DNA of 64,000 bases from Welwitschia mirabilis. Its lineage: Eukaryota > Gnetophyta > Gnetopsida > Welwitschiales. Each line of letters starts with the position of its first letter. Within the stretch, counting starts at the first letter, position 1. The position numbers and the translations under genes are program-made. The stretch spans positions 192,830,117 through 192,894,116 of the forward strand of contig JBOZIK010000001.1 of the NCBI GenBank assembly GCA_051453625.1, in the 5' to 3' direction. This document shows positions 9,757-21,627 of the stretch, one piece after another. Under the pieces are notes generated by a model that worked only from the letters and a program-made list of their open reading frames with translations, was not told the origin of the DNA and ran no database searches.

Positions 9757-10574
9757 GATCACCTACAAGAGGATTTGCCAGATCTTATATGCTTGAAATT
9801 CCTAGTTAGAGGGAAAAGAGGTGGAGGGTTTGATCCATCTACAATTTCCATATGAACTAGAGAAGATTCATCAAATGGGTTGGATAGCTTAAGGATTTCA
9901 TCCTTGACTTTTAGCAAGGCTAACTGATTGTGACACGTCTTTGTAATTAATCCACTGTAAAGTAGGGCTTCTAATTCCATTAAAGTATAAGAAGTTATAT
10001 TTTCTTATATTAGTAATGCTTCTGTCACAAGAGTACATAACAAAAGCACATAGTTGAGAGACTTCATTCATATGCCCAAGCGTGGGAATAAGATTGCTTA
10101 AAACGATTCCAAAAAATACTTTGTAAACTGGGTGTAAAAGTCATCTTGGAATGGTTGCTCTCCAAGCCTCATGATTTTCATAGAGTACATCCATGAAATC
10201 TTACCTAGGACCTAGACTATCAAGAACAAAAACTGACGATACATGCATATAATCTTCTATTCTTCTCCTTCTAATGAACAACCAATAGCACGAGAAATCA
10301 TTTATGGATTTACTTCAATGTTAATGTCATATAAATTTAAAACACAAAGATTTTATTGAGACTCAAAGGATCCATTATAGTAAAACATATGAACAAGATT
10401 GACCACAACATGAGGGTTTAGAATATATGTCCAGTTAAGTTTTTCTAACCTTGGCAAAATATTGAAATAATTTCTAAAAGTGCCATGAAGAATTACCATT
10501 TCTAGTATGAGAGGCTTTTTGTTGTAAATTTGAAACCACATAGCCTTGACATTTTGGATTGAATGGAGTTCCAA
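9757..10574 (-). pseudogene. extra ORF, copy 2 (inverted arm)
   Basis: On the minus strand, blocks KAMWFQIYNKKPLILEM, TFRNYFNILPRLEKLNWTY, LNPHVVVNLVHMFYYNGSF and then ALLYSGLITKTCHNQLALLK match copy 1 in order. Nucleotide identity is about four in five by eye. It is the more complete copy at its 3' end, because copy 1 lacks roughly 75 bp near 9365. Stops and frameshifts are present. The start of the ORF is missing. Confidence 0.6.
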
Positions 10575-10614
10575 CTACATCACCTAGCCTTCAAACAAAA
10601 GAAATTTGGAAGAA

Positions 10615-11100
10615 ATCATTGAAAGGAACAAGAGAGGCAAAGTTTCTTTGGTGAAAGATTCAGGTTACTATGCTTTCAATGCCCTTCCAAAGCCTTTTAG
10701 ACGATACATGGCTCTCATCTGAAGGTACTTTACTTTAGATGGACACACTGATAAATTCATAGAGCTCCATATCTACTTCCTTCTTAAATGGTAGGTGAAT
10801 TCAAAATAAATCTTCCTTACTTTCTTTGCCACTTATTACATCAAAGTTTATGAAGTGGTGTGATCAAGCATGAAGGCTTAATGTGGCTTTTCCACTAGAA
10901 AGGTTTCCAATTTCATCAAAATATTTCACCTTGGGATGAAGGTGCAAAAGGTCCAATTAGAAATATCTAACTTGAGAATCATCCTCAGACTTAGAAAAGT
11001 GAAGAATGCAATGCAGGATTAGGTTCAGATTAAGAAAGCATCACCAATGCACCAAAAGATAGTGATAGAGACTTTGTTGAGAAAGGATCCTCTACTCATA
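10615..11100 (+). pseudogene. second conserved segment of the extra-ORF family (FTLDG block)
   Basis: The plus reading KVSLVKDSGYYAFNALPKPF leads to RYFTLDGHTDKFIELHIYFL and is then broken by several stops. The same block recurs at about 34630 (KYFTLEGHFNKINEIYFHFL), also beside a retroelement, so it belongs to the same mobile family. I associate FTLDGR-x-x-x-VYxYHF-like sequence with plant retrotransposon ORFs, from memory of the family and not from a search. Confidence 0.4.
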
Positions 11101-13472
11101 GACCCTTGATAACCACCCCTCTTCAAGTAATAACTCAAGAGCCTAGTTTTAATAAGTATTACCTCTTTGTTTCTTATCCATATCCCCCATTTGGATGCTC
11201 TTGTTAATCAGATCTATAACCCTTGCTTGTAAAATGCAACTAAAATGTGTAGGCTATTCCTCATGACATCCCATTATATGATGCTTGGAAAAGCCAATAC
11301 AGGCAACCTCTTGTAAACACATTTGTTATATACTAAAATTACACTTTTCTCTTATTAATAAAAAAACCTAAGAAAAAAAGGTCCCCAAAAGGCTGGTGTT
11401 TGGTGGACAATAAGGCATGAAGTAAAAGTGACATTACTAGGCCCTACAAAGGCTTGCCTAAGAAGAGGCATGGATACATGTAACAACAACTTGAATATGC
11501 CTTTTTACTAACTAGAAAAGAAGTTAAGGCTTAAATGTAATACTTTCAACAAAACAAAAAGAAAAAAAAAGAGAGTTTTTTTAACAATCTTAATGTTTAA
11601 TTAAGGTAGCAAAAGTACTATAAAGTTAGAACCAAAGAAAATAACTTTTCCTTTTTGAACATCTTATAAGGCTTTAGGTGAGTTTTCAGAGCTCTAGCAA
11701 TCCAGCAAGGGCTCTTCTTATAGTGCCATACCACAGAGGATACAAAATCTTTGGCCCTCCATGTTCAAGAGGAAAAATAATGTTAAGAGCAATGCCAATG
11801 ACAAAAGTAAGATAACTATGGTATTCGTAAAGGTAATTTTACAAGATCTATAAATTCAATATAAATAAACTTTCATGAATAGTTACAAAAGTTAATTGCA
11901 AACACTTACAAATTCCCATAATCTTGACATGATGAATAAGAAATGCTAATTACTTGATTGAAGAAATGCTTTTGTAACTCTAATATGTGCATGCTCCAAA
12001 TCCCTTGAATGGCTATAGTCAAAGACAAAATGCCTGGGCACGATGGAATTCTGAAATCCTCTAATGGATTATTAAAAACTTTTAAATTCAACAAATAACA
12101 AAGGGAAGTGCTTGGATAATTCTTGAATGCTTGAAGATTGATAAGGCAAGTAAATGTATCCTTAAATTAATTGCAACTACATTAATTATAGGAAAAAGAA
12201 CCCTAGTTCATCAAACTTTCTTGAATGTGTTAATGGTATAACAACGGTAACACTAAGGACTACGTGCACACATCTAATAGTGCATTACTTAGTCATTGTT
12301 AATGAACTGTAGTAAATGTCATTTTAACACAACTGAAGTTCCATGATTTTCAAGTTACCATAAAATACAATTTCCAATGATCCTTGGTCTACACGCTCTA
12401 TTGTAAACTTCATTTTTGAACCAATCATCTCTGCCCTATACTTATTTCTTTTAGCATAAGCAAACTTAAAGTTAAATAAAACAAGGAAATGTAGATTCAA
12501 TGCAAACAAAATTTAACATCATTTATATAGAAATTACACCAAAACTAAGGGAAGTTTAATTTATTCAACTTGATTGTCATCCAATCTACAAGAACTGAAG
12601 CACAATTTCATTAATTTATTATATGTTTTTTTCCTTCTATTAGAGCATAGAGCCTAAAACTAATCATATTTTAACAAATGTATAAGAAAATGTTCATTGT
12701 TTAGAGGCTTATACATAGATTTATGACACCATATGTACTCAAGTAAGTATGAACCTTGCATGTTCCTATGGGCCTGAGGTAGCAATGTTTTTACCTATTA
12801 ACAAGTTTCCCTTATGCAATCTGTGTGAACTCTAGTTTCCAAATCCTCAAGATGCAAATTGTAATTTACTAGCATTTGGTGAAATTCAAGTCGATTAAGT
12901 CAAGTACTATCATACACTTCCCCTACATTACTTTATACAATGGTTCCTATCTTCATCCTTTAGTATCTAGAGTCACAAGAGTTGACACATTGTTTGATTC
13001 ACTTTCTATGTTGTGAAAAACTAATTATTGCTCATATTTTTCCCATTGTTGAATTTTCTCTTATTAAAGGGAGATTCATCAATCTCAACTATTTTGTTTC
13101 TCTTCTAATCTTTTTTCCATGTAATAGTAAGGCATTAAACACACAAAATTTTAGCAAGAAGTGATACCAACCCACTACAAAATACTTAGAAATTAAGTTA
13201 TAAAATGATGTATAGTGATTGGAAAGTTTCCAATAGCAATTAAACATTAGCCAACAAATATGGTTTAACATCAACTCTAAATTGCCAAACCATGTTCATC
13301 ATATCCAATTCTTTTGGCATGCCTTTGGGGATAACAAGAAAGCTGAATCCCATCAATGACATCAATTTTTTTCCTATGCAACCCTTTTTCACATTTTTTT
13401 CAATAGAAGATGGTCTAAACATTAGCAAAAATTAACCATTACTTTTTGTTTATGTACATTTAATCATTATTG
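11101..13472. other. no gene recognised
   Basis: AT-rich sequence with short A/T runs and open stretches no longer than 62 codons (11906-12094 and 12324-12509 minus, 12982-13164 plus, 13240-13428 minus). None contains a motif I recognise. Probably old transposon remains. Confidence 0.6.
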
Positions 13473-13748
13473 TAAGACTCAAACTCGCCACTCGACTCGG
13501 CTAGGAGAAAAAACTCATGACTTAACTTGACTCGGGATCCGACTCGGCATAGACTCAGGAGTCAAAAAGAGTCATTTTAGAGAATTTCATGTACAAACTC
13601 GCTAAGACTCATCAAAAATCACCAAGAATCATTGAGACTCATGAGTTCTAGGAGCTGTCTTGGACTTTAGCAAGTTTCTGCCCACCTGACTCGCAAGTTC
13701 AAAACAACTCAAGACTCGGACAGTACTCGCTGTGACCCAAAGAGTCTT
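13473..13748. repeat. ACTCG/GACTC motif cluster
   Basis: About 275 bp holding more than fifteen copies of GACTC, ACTCG or GAGTC (for example CCACTCGACTCGGC, TTGACTCGGGATCCG, AAGACTCGGACAGTACTCG) in an otherwise CpG-poor region. The dispersed, both-strand motif resembles subterminal repeats of a DNA transposon. No transposase or terminal inverted repeat was found, so the class stays open. Confidence 0.5.
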
Positions 13749-16705
13749 GTAATAATGCATTTAATTACTTATCTTTACATTAGAAATGGAATTAGGTTTA
13801 ATGTTTAACAATTCAAGGTTGATGCTAAAACACTAATTAAAAAGGAGACGCTTAACACCCATATAGAGGAGTGATAACTAACTTTTATAAACTTTTTGTC
13901 TAATCTTTTATCACATAAAGAGAAAAATCTTGTAAAAGTCTTTAAAATTTAAAATTTTCATTTTCTTATTTATTATGAAATGCAAATCTATTAACATGGT
14001 ATTTATTACTTTATTTCACAAAATTAACTTATAGATCTTATGGATTTATAATAATTATCATCTTCACTAAGGAATTAATTTATACTTATTTATTAGAGAT
14101 CATTTACATGGTGTGATTTTTGAAGTGAGTGATAGCCTTATCAAATAAAAGTATCATGGTAATCATCTAAGGAAAAAGAATACATATTAATTCTTCCAAG
14201 TTGATACAAGCATCTATTCAGTAAATAAATGTATACTTAATTCTTACATCTAATTCAATTCTATATATTTTATAAGAAAGAAGAGACAAACATAATTGAA
14301 GTTGAATTTTAACAAGAAAAATGCTATACCTAGGTTGATGATGCAAATTAAAAAATTTTACTAAGATCTTGTTCAAAACTCAACTGTTTATGATATTATT
14401 ATAGTTTTATTAGCATGATTTCATTTTTTACATAGGAAACTAATATTGTATACTAATTTGTATGTTTAGTGAAATATCAAATCTACTTATAGTTTGTTAT
14501 TTTTTATTTGTATTATGTTTCTATTATTATTTCTTCACAATTTCATATTTTTGAAAAAATGACTACATCTTTTAATCATATTATTCTATAGTCACATACA
14601 TTCTAATGATGTTTACAGTCATTAAAGTCATGTCCTATTTGAGAAAGTTTTTCTAATTTTATTTCATTGTCAATCTTTTTTTGCTTACTTTTTGCTAATT
14701 AGTTTCGTTTTTGAGATTATCAACCTTTTAGTTCTAGCAATATATTGAGCACTGCACTAAACCAAATCCTTTGGCAAACATTTGATTAGTATTCAAAACA
14801 TCCTAGCCATCATGTGCCGCTTTACAACTTCCTTTCTATGCATGTTGTAGTGGATTCATACATTTATGCTAGAATGTTTGTGTTAATGCCTTCTTGTTAT
14901 AGAGAGAGAATATCAAAGGATTAGGCACTTAACACAAAAGGACTTTTGGTTTGCAAGGAAAAAATACAAGCTAAGAAAAAGGTTAAACAATAATTCAACT
15001 GTGTGTTTCTACTCATAATTCTAAACAAGAATAAGTTAACAATCATGAATTAAACCTAATAATGGGTCAAACCAAAAGTCAACATATTTAACAAAATGTC
15101 AAAGTGGTAGGATGACCAACTTGGATTTCAGCACATGAAACCAAATCATAGTTTGGATTTCAAACATGTAAAAGTCAAAGGTCATACAAATGGCATAGAG
15201 AGAACTTATTTGCATGTAAAAAAAACACCTGCATCAACAAAGGCTCCTTAGATTCATACTACCTCGAGTACATGTAGTGTTGTAAAGTAGTGTTTGAAAA
15301 AAGGAAACATAATTATACATTTTTTGAATATATCATAAATTCAAGCTCAATTCTTAGATGGAAGTTTTAAAAAAATGAATAAATTAATAGAACTCTCATT
15401 TATTTAAAAAATGTTAAATAAATTAATAAAACTCTTTTGTTATAGCTTTGACGATTTATTAGTGTTATGGGAGACACAAACCCTCTCTCAAGTAATAATT
15501 TGCTCCCTCTTATATAGTCACCTCTTAAGACCATGCTATCCCCCTCACACACTTGTTCTTTTGTCATGGCTCAATGGGGCTAGTTGTTAAGTCCAAAGTG
15601 AAACTCGTAAGTCTACATAACCCAGCCATCATCTTGCTTTCCATGGAGCTAAGGGAAGAAACAAAATCCATGGATTCCTTCAATAAAAAGTCTTCTAATG
15701 AGAAGGCCAACCCAACTGTGGATGGTAATGTAGTTTTCTTTCATTTTTAGAAGATATTTTTCAATAAGACCATTAAAACTTTCATGTAGCCCTATTCATC
15801 AGCCTTTTAACTAGAAGCACCCTCCCACTAGGGTTTTTCAAGATTGATTAAGAGACACTAGGAATCAGGGAACCTTAGATTAATCTTAGCATCTAATTTA
15901 ACCAAAGAGTGTTTTTTATTTTTGCCTTTAACACTAAAGTAATGGCACACTTTTTGAAGCAACAATTTGTATAAGATGTTTTCAGCTCTTTATTAAGTCC
16001 TTCAAATATAGAAAGAGGACTTTGATCTAGAAAAGAAAAGCTAAAAGCTCTTGCTAGTTTAAATCAAGTTTCCAAGGTTGTCAGCCCATTTTTCTGTACA
16101 TGTGGATATCCTCCCTGCACAATTAGGTCAAGTTGTAGGAATGGAGACTTTCTTAGAATTTCATCCAAGACTAACTCATAAAGGAAATGTTGGATTTTTT
16201 CTAAGTCTAAGTGAAAATCAAGACAATCATGCACTCACATTACCGAAATGATGTAATTATTGGCTTGATCCAAGTAACAGAAGGGCTCAATTCCCATAGC
16301 TTCTAGTGACGCTAAAAGCTAGGAGAATTCTAGCAAAACAAGTGGTTAAACAGTTAAAAGATAAAGAGATATCCTTAGGTCATCAAGATATAAACAATGT
16401 AAAACTGAATTCTAAATGAATTACCCATCTTCCAACTCTAAAGAGAGATGTATCGAGGACATGAATATTAAAAACAACCTTTAATCGCTACCAGTAGTAA
16501 TGGTGGTACATCTAATAAACGTTCTGATGTTCAGAAAGAGAATGATGACAAAGATATTGATGGATGAAGTAAGTCATAAGGAAATATTATGCTTCTACTG
16601 GTTGAGATAATCCTCTTTTCAATAATTTTTCCAATGATCAACAGACATCAAGATCAACAAAAAACAATACCAATCCTCTTGCCAAAAGGTTAGGTATATT
16701 AGGGT
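13749..16705. other. no gene recognised
   Basis: AT-rich, with only chance-length open frames (longest 65 codons at 15553-15750). Around 15500-15570 a TATATAG and pyrimidine-rich stretch look LTR-like, but no boundaries were found. Confidence 0.55.
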
Positions 16706-18012
16706 TGAAAACACTTTAAAGGGAGTGAATAAGGTTTTTCAAAATTTATATTTGAAATACAATTAGCATCTTATACATTTAAAACTAAAAATAAGAGAGT
16801 AAACTATACAAACTTAAAGACTACACTAGAAATATAATAGTGGTTTGGCTATGCAGCCTACTCCACTCTCAGGGGGTAGGAGCAACGTTCAATCTTCTAG
16901 TTCCCTTAGATCAAAATCTCTTCTAATATAATCAGCCCTTCACCTAAGGGCTCCATGATTACAATCCTTGCTCTTCTAGAGCAGCAGTAGTCAGAAAAGA
17001 TAGAATAATGTTTTTTAGCCTTCCAGGTAGAAATCATTAACACATATTCTAACAGAGTAGAGATATTTGCCTAGTTCAAAATAGATACATAGCTAGAGAA
17101 CAATCTTCCTTTTCAAAATAGACATATGTATTTTCAAAAAATAGAGTGTGTGTATCTGTTTTTCCTTTTTTATAACTTCTTATATAAAGTACATACATTA
17201 AGAATTAATTATGGTAACAAAACATATGATCTTGAGAAGTGTGCCTCTTGTGGATGCCTTCTAGCCATTTGCACTTTCATTTTTGCATTCAACATTCTCA
17301 TAATTTAACATTTTATTTCAACATTTGTCTGCCCAAATGTCCCATTCAAGAATAAGTAAATGATTTGGTATCAAAGACCTTTATTGTTAAAATTGGGAGG
17401 AGTTCCAGATGACTTAGAATTACTTGTTAGACATCCCATTATTAATTTCCCAAGTATAGATTCGAATCTCTAATTTCTCATCTAGATGTCCCAATGTTGG
17501 CAAACCAGGTGCAGGTTCAAATGTCCCAATTTTTCAAGCTAAACTCCCTTATATATTAAGTCATGTAGATTCATGGATGTCACAAATTTACAAGTTAGAT
17601 GTCCTGAATAGATTAATCTTTAAAACTTTTCGATTTGCATAGATTTCATAAGACTAAATGTTTTTTTTGAAGATTCCTTTATTGCAAGAACCTTCTTCAA
17701 AGCCTTCTATAGCATTAGTTCTCATTAAAAGTTATTTTTCCAATAATCTCTCACTTTTCAAAGAGGACAAATCTTAAGCAACATGAATCAAAAGTTGGAT
17801 TAGCAAATCCTTGCTCCCCATGAAGTTGTGCTCCTTCTTTTAAAGATCAAGAATAAGGCTTGATTACTTAGAAGCCTACAGATGAATAAGCTTTGCACAC
17901 ATATGTATGTGATAGATAGTACTTCTGAAAGCATCATATTGGTTTAATACTAAATAGTTACTTGAAATAGAATTAAAATAAAAGCATCAGATGATAAAAA
18001 CTACTACTAACA
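16706..18012 (-). repeat. 3' LTR of E3 (about 1.3 kb)
   Basis: The minus strand starts TGTTAGTAGTAG (18012) and runs to about 16706. The plus-side start TGAAAACACTTTAAAGGGAG plus GTGAATAAGG parallels the equivalent edge of the E1 LTR (CGGGGTGAATAGG) and the E4 LTR (GGGGTGAATG). The block near 16845 (AGTGGTTTGGCTATG, CTCCACTCTCAG) matches the conserved segment of the E1 LTR. From 17325 to 17610 there are spaced GATGTCCC-like motifs. The left edge is less certain than the right. Confidence 0.65.
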
Positions 18013-18033
18013 AAATGATTTATTGAAAAAAAA

Positions 18034-18048
18034 TTCTTCTTTTCTTTC
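18034..18048 (-). promoter_or_regulatory. polypurine tract of E3
   Basis: The minus strand reads GAAAGAAAAGAAGAA about 20 bases before the LTR start. A second purine stretch, AAAGGGAGAGAA, is at 18098-18109. Either may be the primer; the second matches the tract of E2. Confidence 0.5.
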
Positions 18049-18078
18049 AAACAATAGAATTTCATACAAAAATTCAAT

Positions 18079-19150
18079 TCATACAACTTTCAAAAGTTCT
18101 CTCCCTTTGTTATCATTAAAAATACAATACGATATACAGACAAGGAGGTGACCATCCCATAAGCTAAGTATAAAAAGAAGAGTAACAAGACAAAAAGATT
18201 TAATTAAAAGAGTCATCATGATAAGATGGTGTAATTGCTCTTCTTGCTTCCCCTCTTTATCTGAGCCAGGAGGAATCTCAATATCATAAGTAGATAACCC
18301 GAATACAATGTATTCCACCTTCCTATGCACTCTATCTATAATAGATTTAGCCTATAAAGTACTATCTTTAACTTCTATAATAGCTTGCATAAGGTCTTCA
18401 TTTGTAGAAAGCCTTGAACTGATGCCTTCGTCTACCATTCTTCTTTCTTGAGGCAGAGGAAGTAAGTGTTTTAATTTAAGGAAAATGTTCATTCTTTTAA
18501 AAGAATATAATCCTAGTGGTTTTGGAACCTTCACCAATTCTTCATCTCTATTAACCACAAATTGATGATTTTCTAAGATAGCAGTAATTAATCCATCAAA
18601 TAATAGACTTGAGTAACTTACCACTAGAAACTAACTAATATATAACATAATAAACTTGCAGAGGCTTATTTTGATGCCCATACCAGGACAACATGATATG
18701 TAAGCACAGAGAGAAAAAACTTCATCTTAATGCCCCACTTTGACACTAGATTATGTGTGGATATCTATAAAACTACTATATAAAATTATTTTAACTAGTT
18801 TATGGAGATATTTGCCCTTTAAATAATGTTCTTCTCACATAGTTCTTTAGTTAAGATATCTTTTGGAATGGGTTCTTGTGATGAGCTAATAGAATTAATT
18901 TTCCGAAAGAAACTCTCATTAGGGTATCTAGTAACCAATAAGATAGCCTCTAAAACTATTCAATTGTTCTGCCAAAGACTTTCAAAATTAACTTCCATTC
19001 ATTAGGCTCAAAAATGGCAAGGTATACCATTCTTGTAAAGGCCTTGGTGTCTGGCTATGAGCACACACCAATCCTTGCTCTTTAAACTTGAGAGTTATTT
19101 TAACCTTATATCTAAAGGATTAAAAATCTATTTTCCTTTAGACAGTAACA
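18079..19150 (-). pseudogene. extra ORF of E3 ('putative plant transposon protein'-like) with hydrophobic tail
   Basis: Minus blocks in order are KINSISSSQEPIPKDILT (about 18900), LVSKWGIKMKFFLSVLTYHV (about 18720), SLLFDGLITAILENHQFVVN and VKVPKPLGLYSFKRMNIF (18610-18470), then an acidic stretch EIPPGSDKEGKQEEQ and hydrophobic LLIKSFCLVTLLFILSLWDG before a KGRE motif. The middle and C-terminal blocks match the copies at 8.8-10.6 kb (ALLYSGLITKTCHNQ, KLSNPFDESSL). Several stops. It sits between pol and 3' LTR, so in E3 it is part of the element. Confidence 0.55.
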
Positions 19151-19789
19151 AGTCTCTTGGAGAAATAACCAAAACATTCATTTGTTCCTATGCTCTAGAG
19201 ATAAGAGTCACTCTGATTTAGATGCTCGTTTTTTCCCTTTTTCTTAAGCCAGCAAATTTTATCTTTAGCATGATGACTAGAAGAGAGACCAATGAAAATG
19301 ACTAAAAGAGTAACTTTCAAAAGGTGACTAAAGAAATAATTAGTGAAAATAACTAAAAGAATTAAAAAAGAATTAAACAATTGAGGGAATGTGAGGCGTC
19401 TTGTAGTTTTGTGTCCATGTTAAAGGCAAATGTCCAAACTTTTTAGGCAGGTTGTCTGTGATTTAATTCCCAAATTTTGAAGAGAAAAATTCTGGGATAT
19501 TTGGGTTTAAATAATAGGACGTTCGAGATCAAACATAAGCAAAGTCCTTTCAGTAATGTATGAAGTCTCAATAATTAAACTCAATTTTTACTTGAATGAG
19601 ACAAGCATTCAAGATTAAGATATTGATATGATGATAAAGGTAGGATCCAAAATCTAAATCACAGTAAGCTAAATAGGGATTAGTCCCAATTTCAAGGTTC
19701 TTTTTAAAGTAAAAAATTTATCTTCCATAATCCTTTAGTCGTAATATTGGCAATTTGTTCATTTATTAAAATACATTCTAATGAAACAA
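19151..19789. other. E3 spacer between RNase H and extra ORF
   Basis: No recognisable coding sequence. ATGACTAAAAGA-like motifs repeat around 19255-19365. Confidence 0.5.
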
Positions 19790-20155
19790 CGTCATTCTGA
19801 ACCTACTTATGAATGAAGTGATGTCTTATATCAATGTGCCTAATTCAAGAGTGTTGAACTAAATTTTTAGTTATATTTATAACACTCATATTATCATGGT
19901 ATTGTTTGATTAAGTTTACCTTAACACCAAAATCAATCATCATCTGCTTCATCCACAAGAGTTGAGCATAGCATGCTTCAGCAGCAATATATTCTCCTAT
20001 GCTGTGAATAAGGACATGGCATTTTGCTTTCTACTTAGCCCAAAAACTAAGCAGTTACTTATATTAAAAAAACCATCACTGGTACTTTTTCTATCGTAAA
20101 CACATCCTGCCCCATCACTATATCTTACAAGATCCAAAGTTGTGTCATATGAATA
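19790..20155 (-). pseudogene. copia RNase H of E3
   Basis: Minus reading: DLVRYSDGAGCVYDRKSTSD (start of copia RNase H), NAMSLFTA, KVNLIKQYHDNMSVINITK and HIDIRHHFIHKQV. These correspond block by block to E2 at 7.8-8.2 kb. The usual SDADYAG Asp cluster is shortened to SDGAG, and stops interrupt, so it is inactive. Confidence 0.82.
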
Positions 20156-21160
20156 TCAAAGGCCAAAGTTTTGAGTCAATTTAAGGTATTGCAACATTCT
20201 TTTAATTTGGATCAAATGAGACGTTCTACAATTTGATTGATATCTAGCATACATTCCTACACTACAAGTAATATCAGGTCTACTAGCAATGATGCACAGT
20301 AAACTTCCAATCAGTCCTTGAGATAATTTTTTATCTACTTTTTTGTCTAATTCATCCTTGCTAATTTTGACATTTGTAAACATAGGTGTTTTTGCTTCCT
20401 TTAAATTAATCATCTTATTTTTTATTAAGACTCTTGAANNNNNNNNNNNNNNNNNNNNNNNNNNNNNNNNNNNNNNNNNNNNNNNNNNNNNNNNNNNNNN
20501 NNNNNNNNNNNNNNNNNNNNNNNNNNNNNNNNNNNNNNNNNNGCAAGCAAGTTATTAGTTAAGCCAAACACAATATCCTCAACATATATCTAAGCAATGA
20601 GAATATTTGTTCCATGATGTTTAATAAATAATGTTGAATTAGCATTTTCTTTAAAAAATCCATTTACCATTAGAAAAGTATTTAACTTATTAAACTAGGC
20701 TCTAGGATCTTGTTTTAATCCATATAAAGCTTTATTTAATTTATAAAAATGGTTTGGAAACTTTGGGCCTACAAATCTAAGAGGTTGTGCATCATTTATA
20801 TAGCCATTTAAAAACATGCTATTAACATCCATATAAAACCAGTTCATTTTATAAAAGCAAGTAAAAGCAAGTAACATGCAAATAGCTTCTAACCTTTTAA
20901 TGAAAGCAAAAGTATCACCACAGTCAATCCCTTCTTGCTACTAGTATTCTTCAACTACTAATCTTGCCTTATTTTATATTATGTTGTTATTCTCATCTCT
21001 CTTATTTTTGAACACCCACTTAGTTCTAATTACATGTTTGCCATTTGAATGTGGTATTAAATTCCATACTTTATTTTATTCAAACTGATTTAACTCCTTT
21101 TGCATAGTTAGCATCCATGCTTCATCATGTTCTATTTCTTGAAAAGTCTTTAGTTCTATG
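20156..21160 (-). pseudogene. copia reverse transcriptase of E3
   Basis: From the N-terminus: MLTMQKELNQFE, HVIRTKWVFKNKRDE, WFYMDVNSMFLNGYINDAQP, FYKLNKALYGLKQDPRA, ILIA-x-IYVEDIVFG and, beyond the gap, LSQGLIGSLLCIIASRPDIT. The polymerase catalytic YVDD has become YVED. The 104-N gap (20439-20542) lies between the active site and the connection segment. Stops are present at several places. Confidence 0.87.
20439..20542. other. assembly gap (104 N)
   Basis: Run of N inside the RT pseudogene of E3. Confidence 1.
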
Positions 21161-21627
21161 TCAAATTCAAAACAAAAGAAGTTGTGCTTTACATGCTTAT
21201 CTAGTTGTTATTCCCATGAAAAGATCACCTATAATGTTATCTTTTGGATGATCCCTTTTAATTCTTAAAGGAAGAGAAGAGTATTTTTCAGGATTCTGAT
21301 CCTCCTTGGTTTCTCTTGATTTGGAGGCTTAAGCTTCAATATTGATTTGAAAATAATAGGAAATATATATACCCTCATCCTTTTTTTTACACCTACATTG
21401 ATTAGATTAGTTTTCGCAACTCCTAAATGAGTTGTTTCTTCAACTTTATAAGATTTTTTATTATAAACTCTATATGCCTTACTAATTATAGAGTAACCAA
21501 GAAAGATACCTATATTAGATTTAGATTTAAACTTTCATATTTGAGTTTTATCTTTAAGAATAAAACATTTACTTCCCACCACCCTAAAATAACTTACATT
21601 GGGCTTCTTCCCATACCAAAGCTCATA
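21161..21627 (-). pseudogene. copia integrase C-terminal tail and linker of E3
   Basis: TYELWYGKKPNVSYFRV, GSKCFILKDKTQI, IFLGYSIISKAYRVYN are the integrase C-terminal signatures. The reading begins in the middle of the normally contiguous TPYELW motif exactly where the TG of the E4 LTR starts, so the break marks the insertion point. Confidence 0.85.

Larger units (their letters stand above)
8786..10574. repeat. large imperfect inverted repeat (arms about 0.8 kb, spacer about 150 bp)
   Basis: Arm 8786-9605 and arm 9757-10574 are diverged copies in opposite orientation with their 3' ends facing. Close to the centre, AATCCTCTTGTAGATCATCC (plus) pairs with the complement of GGATCACCTACAAGAGGATT near 9755-9775. 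A transcript across it could fold into a long imperfect hairpin. Confidence 0.7.
16706..21627 (-). mobile_element. Ty1/copia LTR retrotransposon E3, truncated in integrase by E4
   Basis: Minus-strand order from 21627 down: integrase tail, RT, RNase H, extra ORF, hydrophobic tail, polypurine tract, 3' LTR. The integrase reading stops abruptly at 21628, where the LTR of another element begins, so the 5' half has been displaced. A 104-N gap lies in RT. Its layout (extra ORF between pol and 3' LTR) is that of SIRE-like copia elements. Confidence 0.8.

Noticed and set aside
17360-17375. TTGGTATCAAAG, a PBS-like sequence on plus
   Set aside because: It lies in the middle of the minus-strand LTR of E3, with no LTR end before it; taken as chance or old nested debris.
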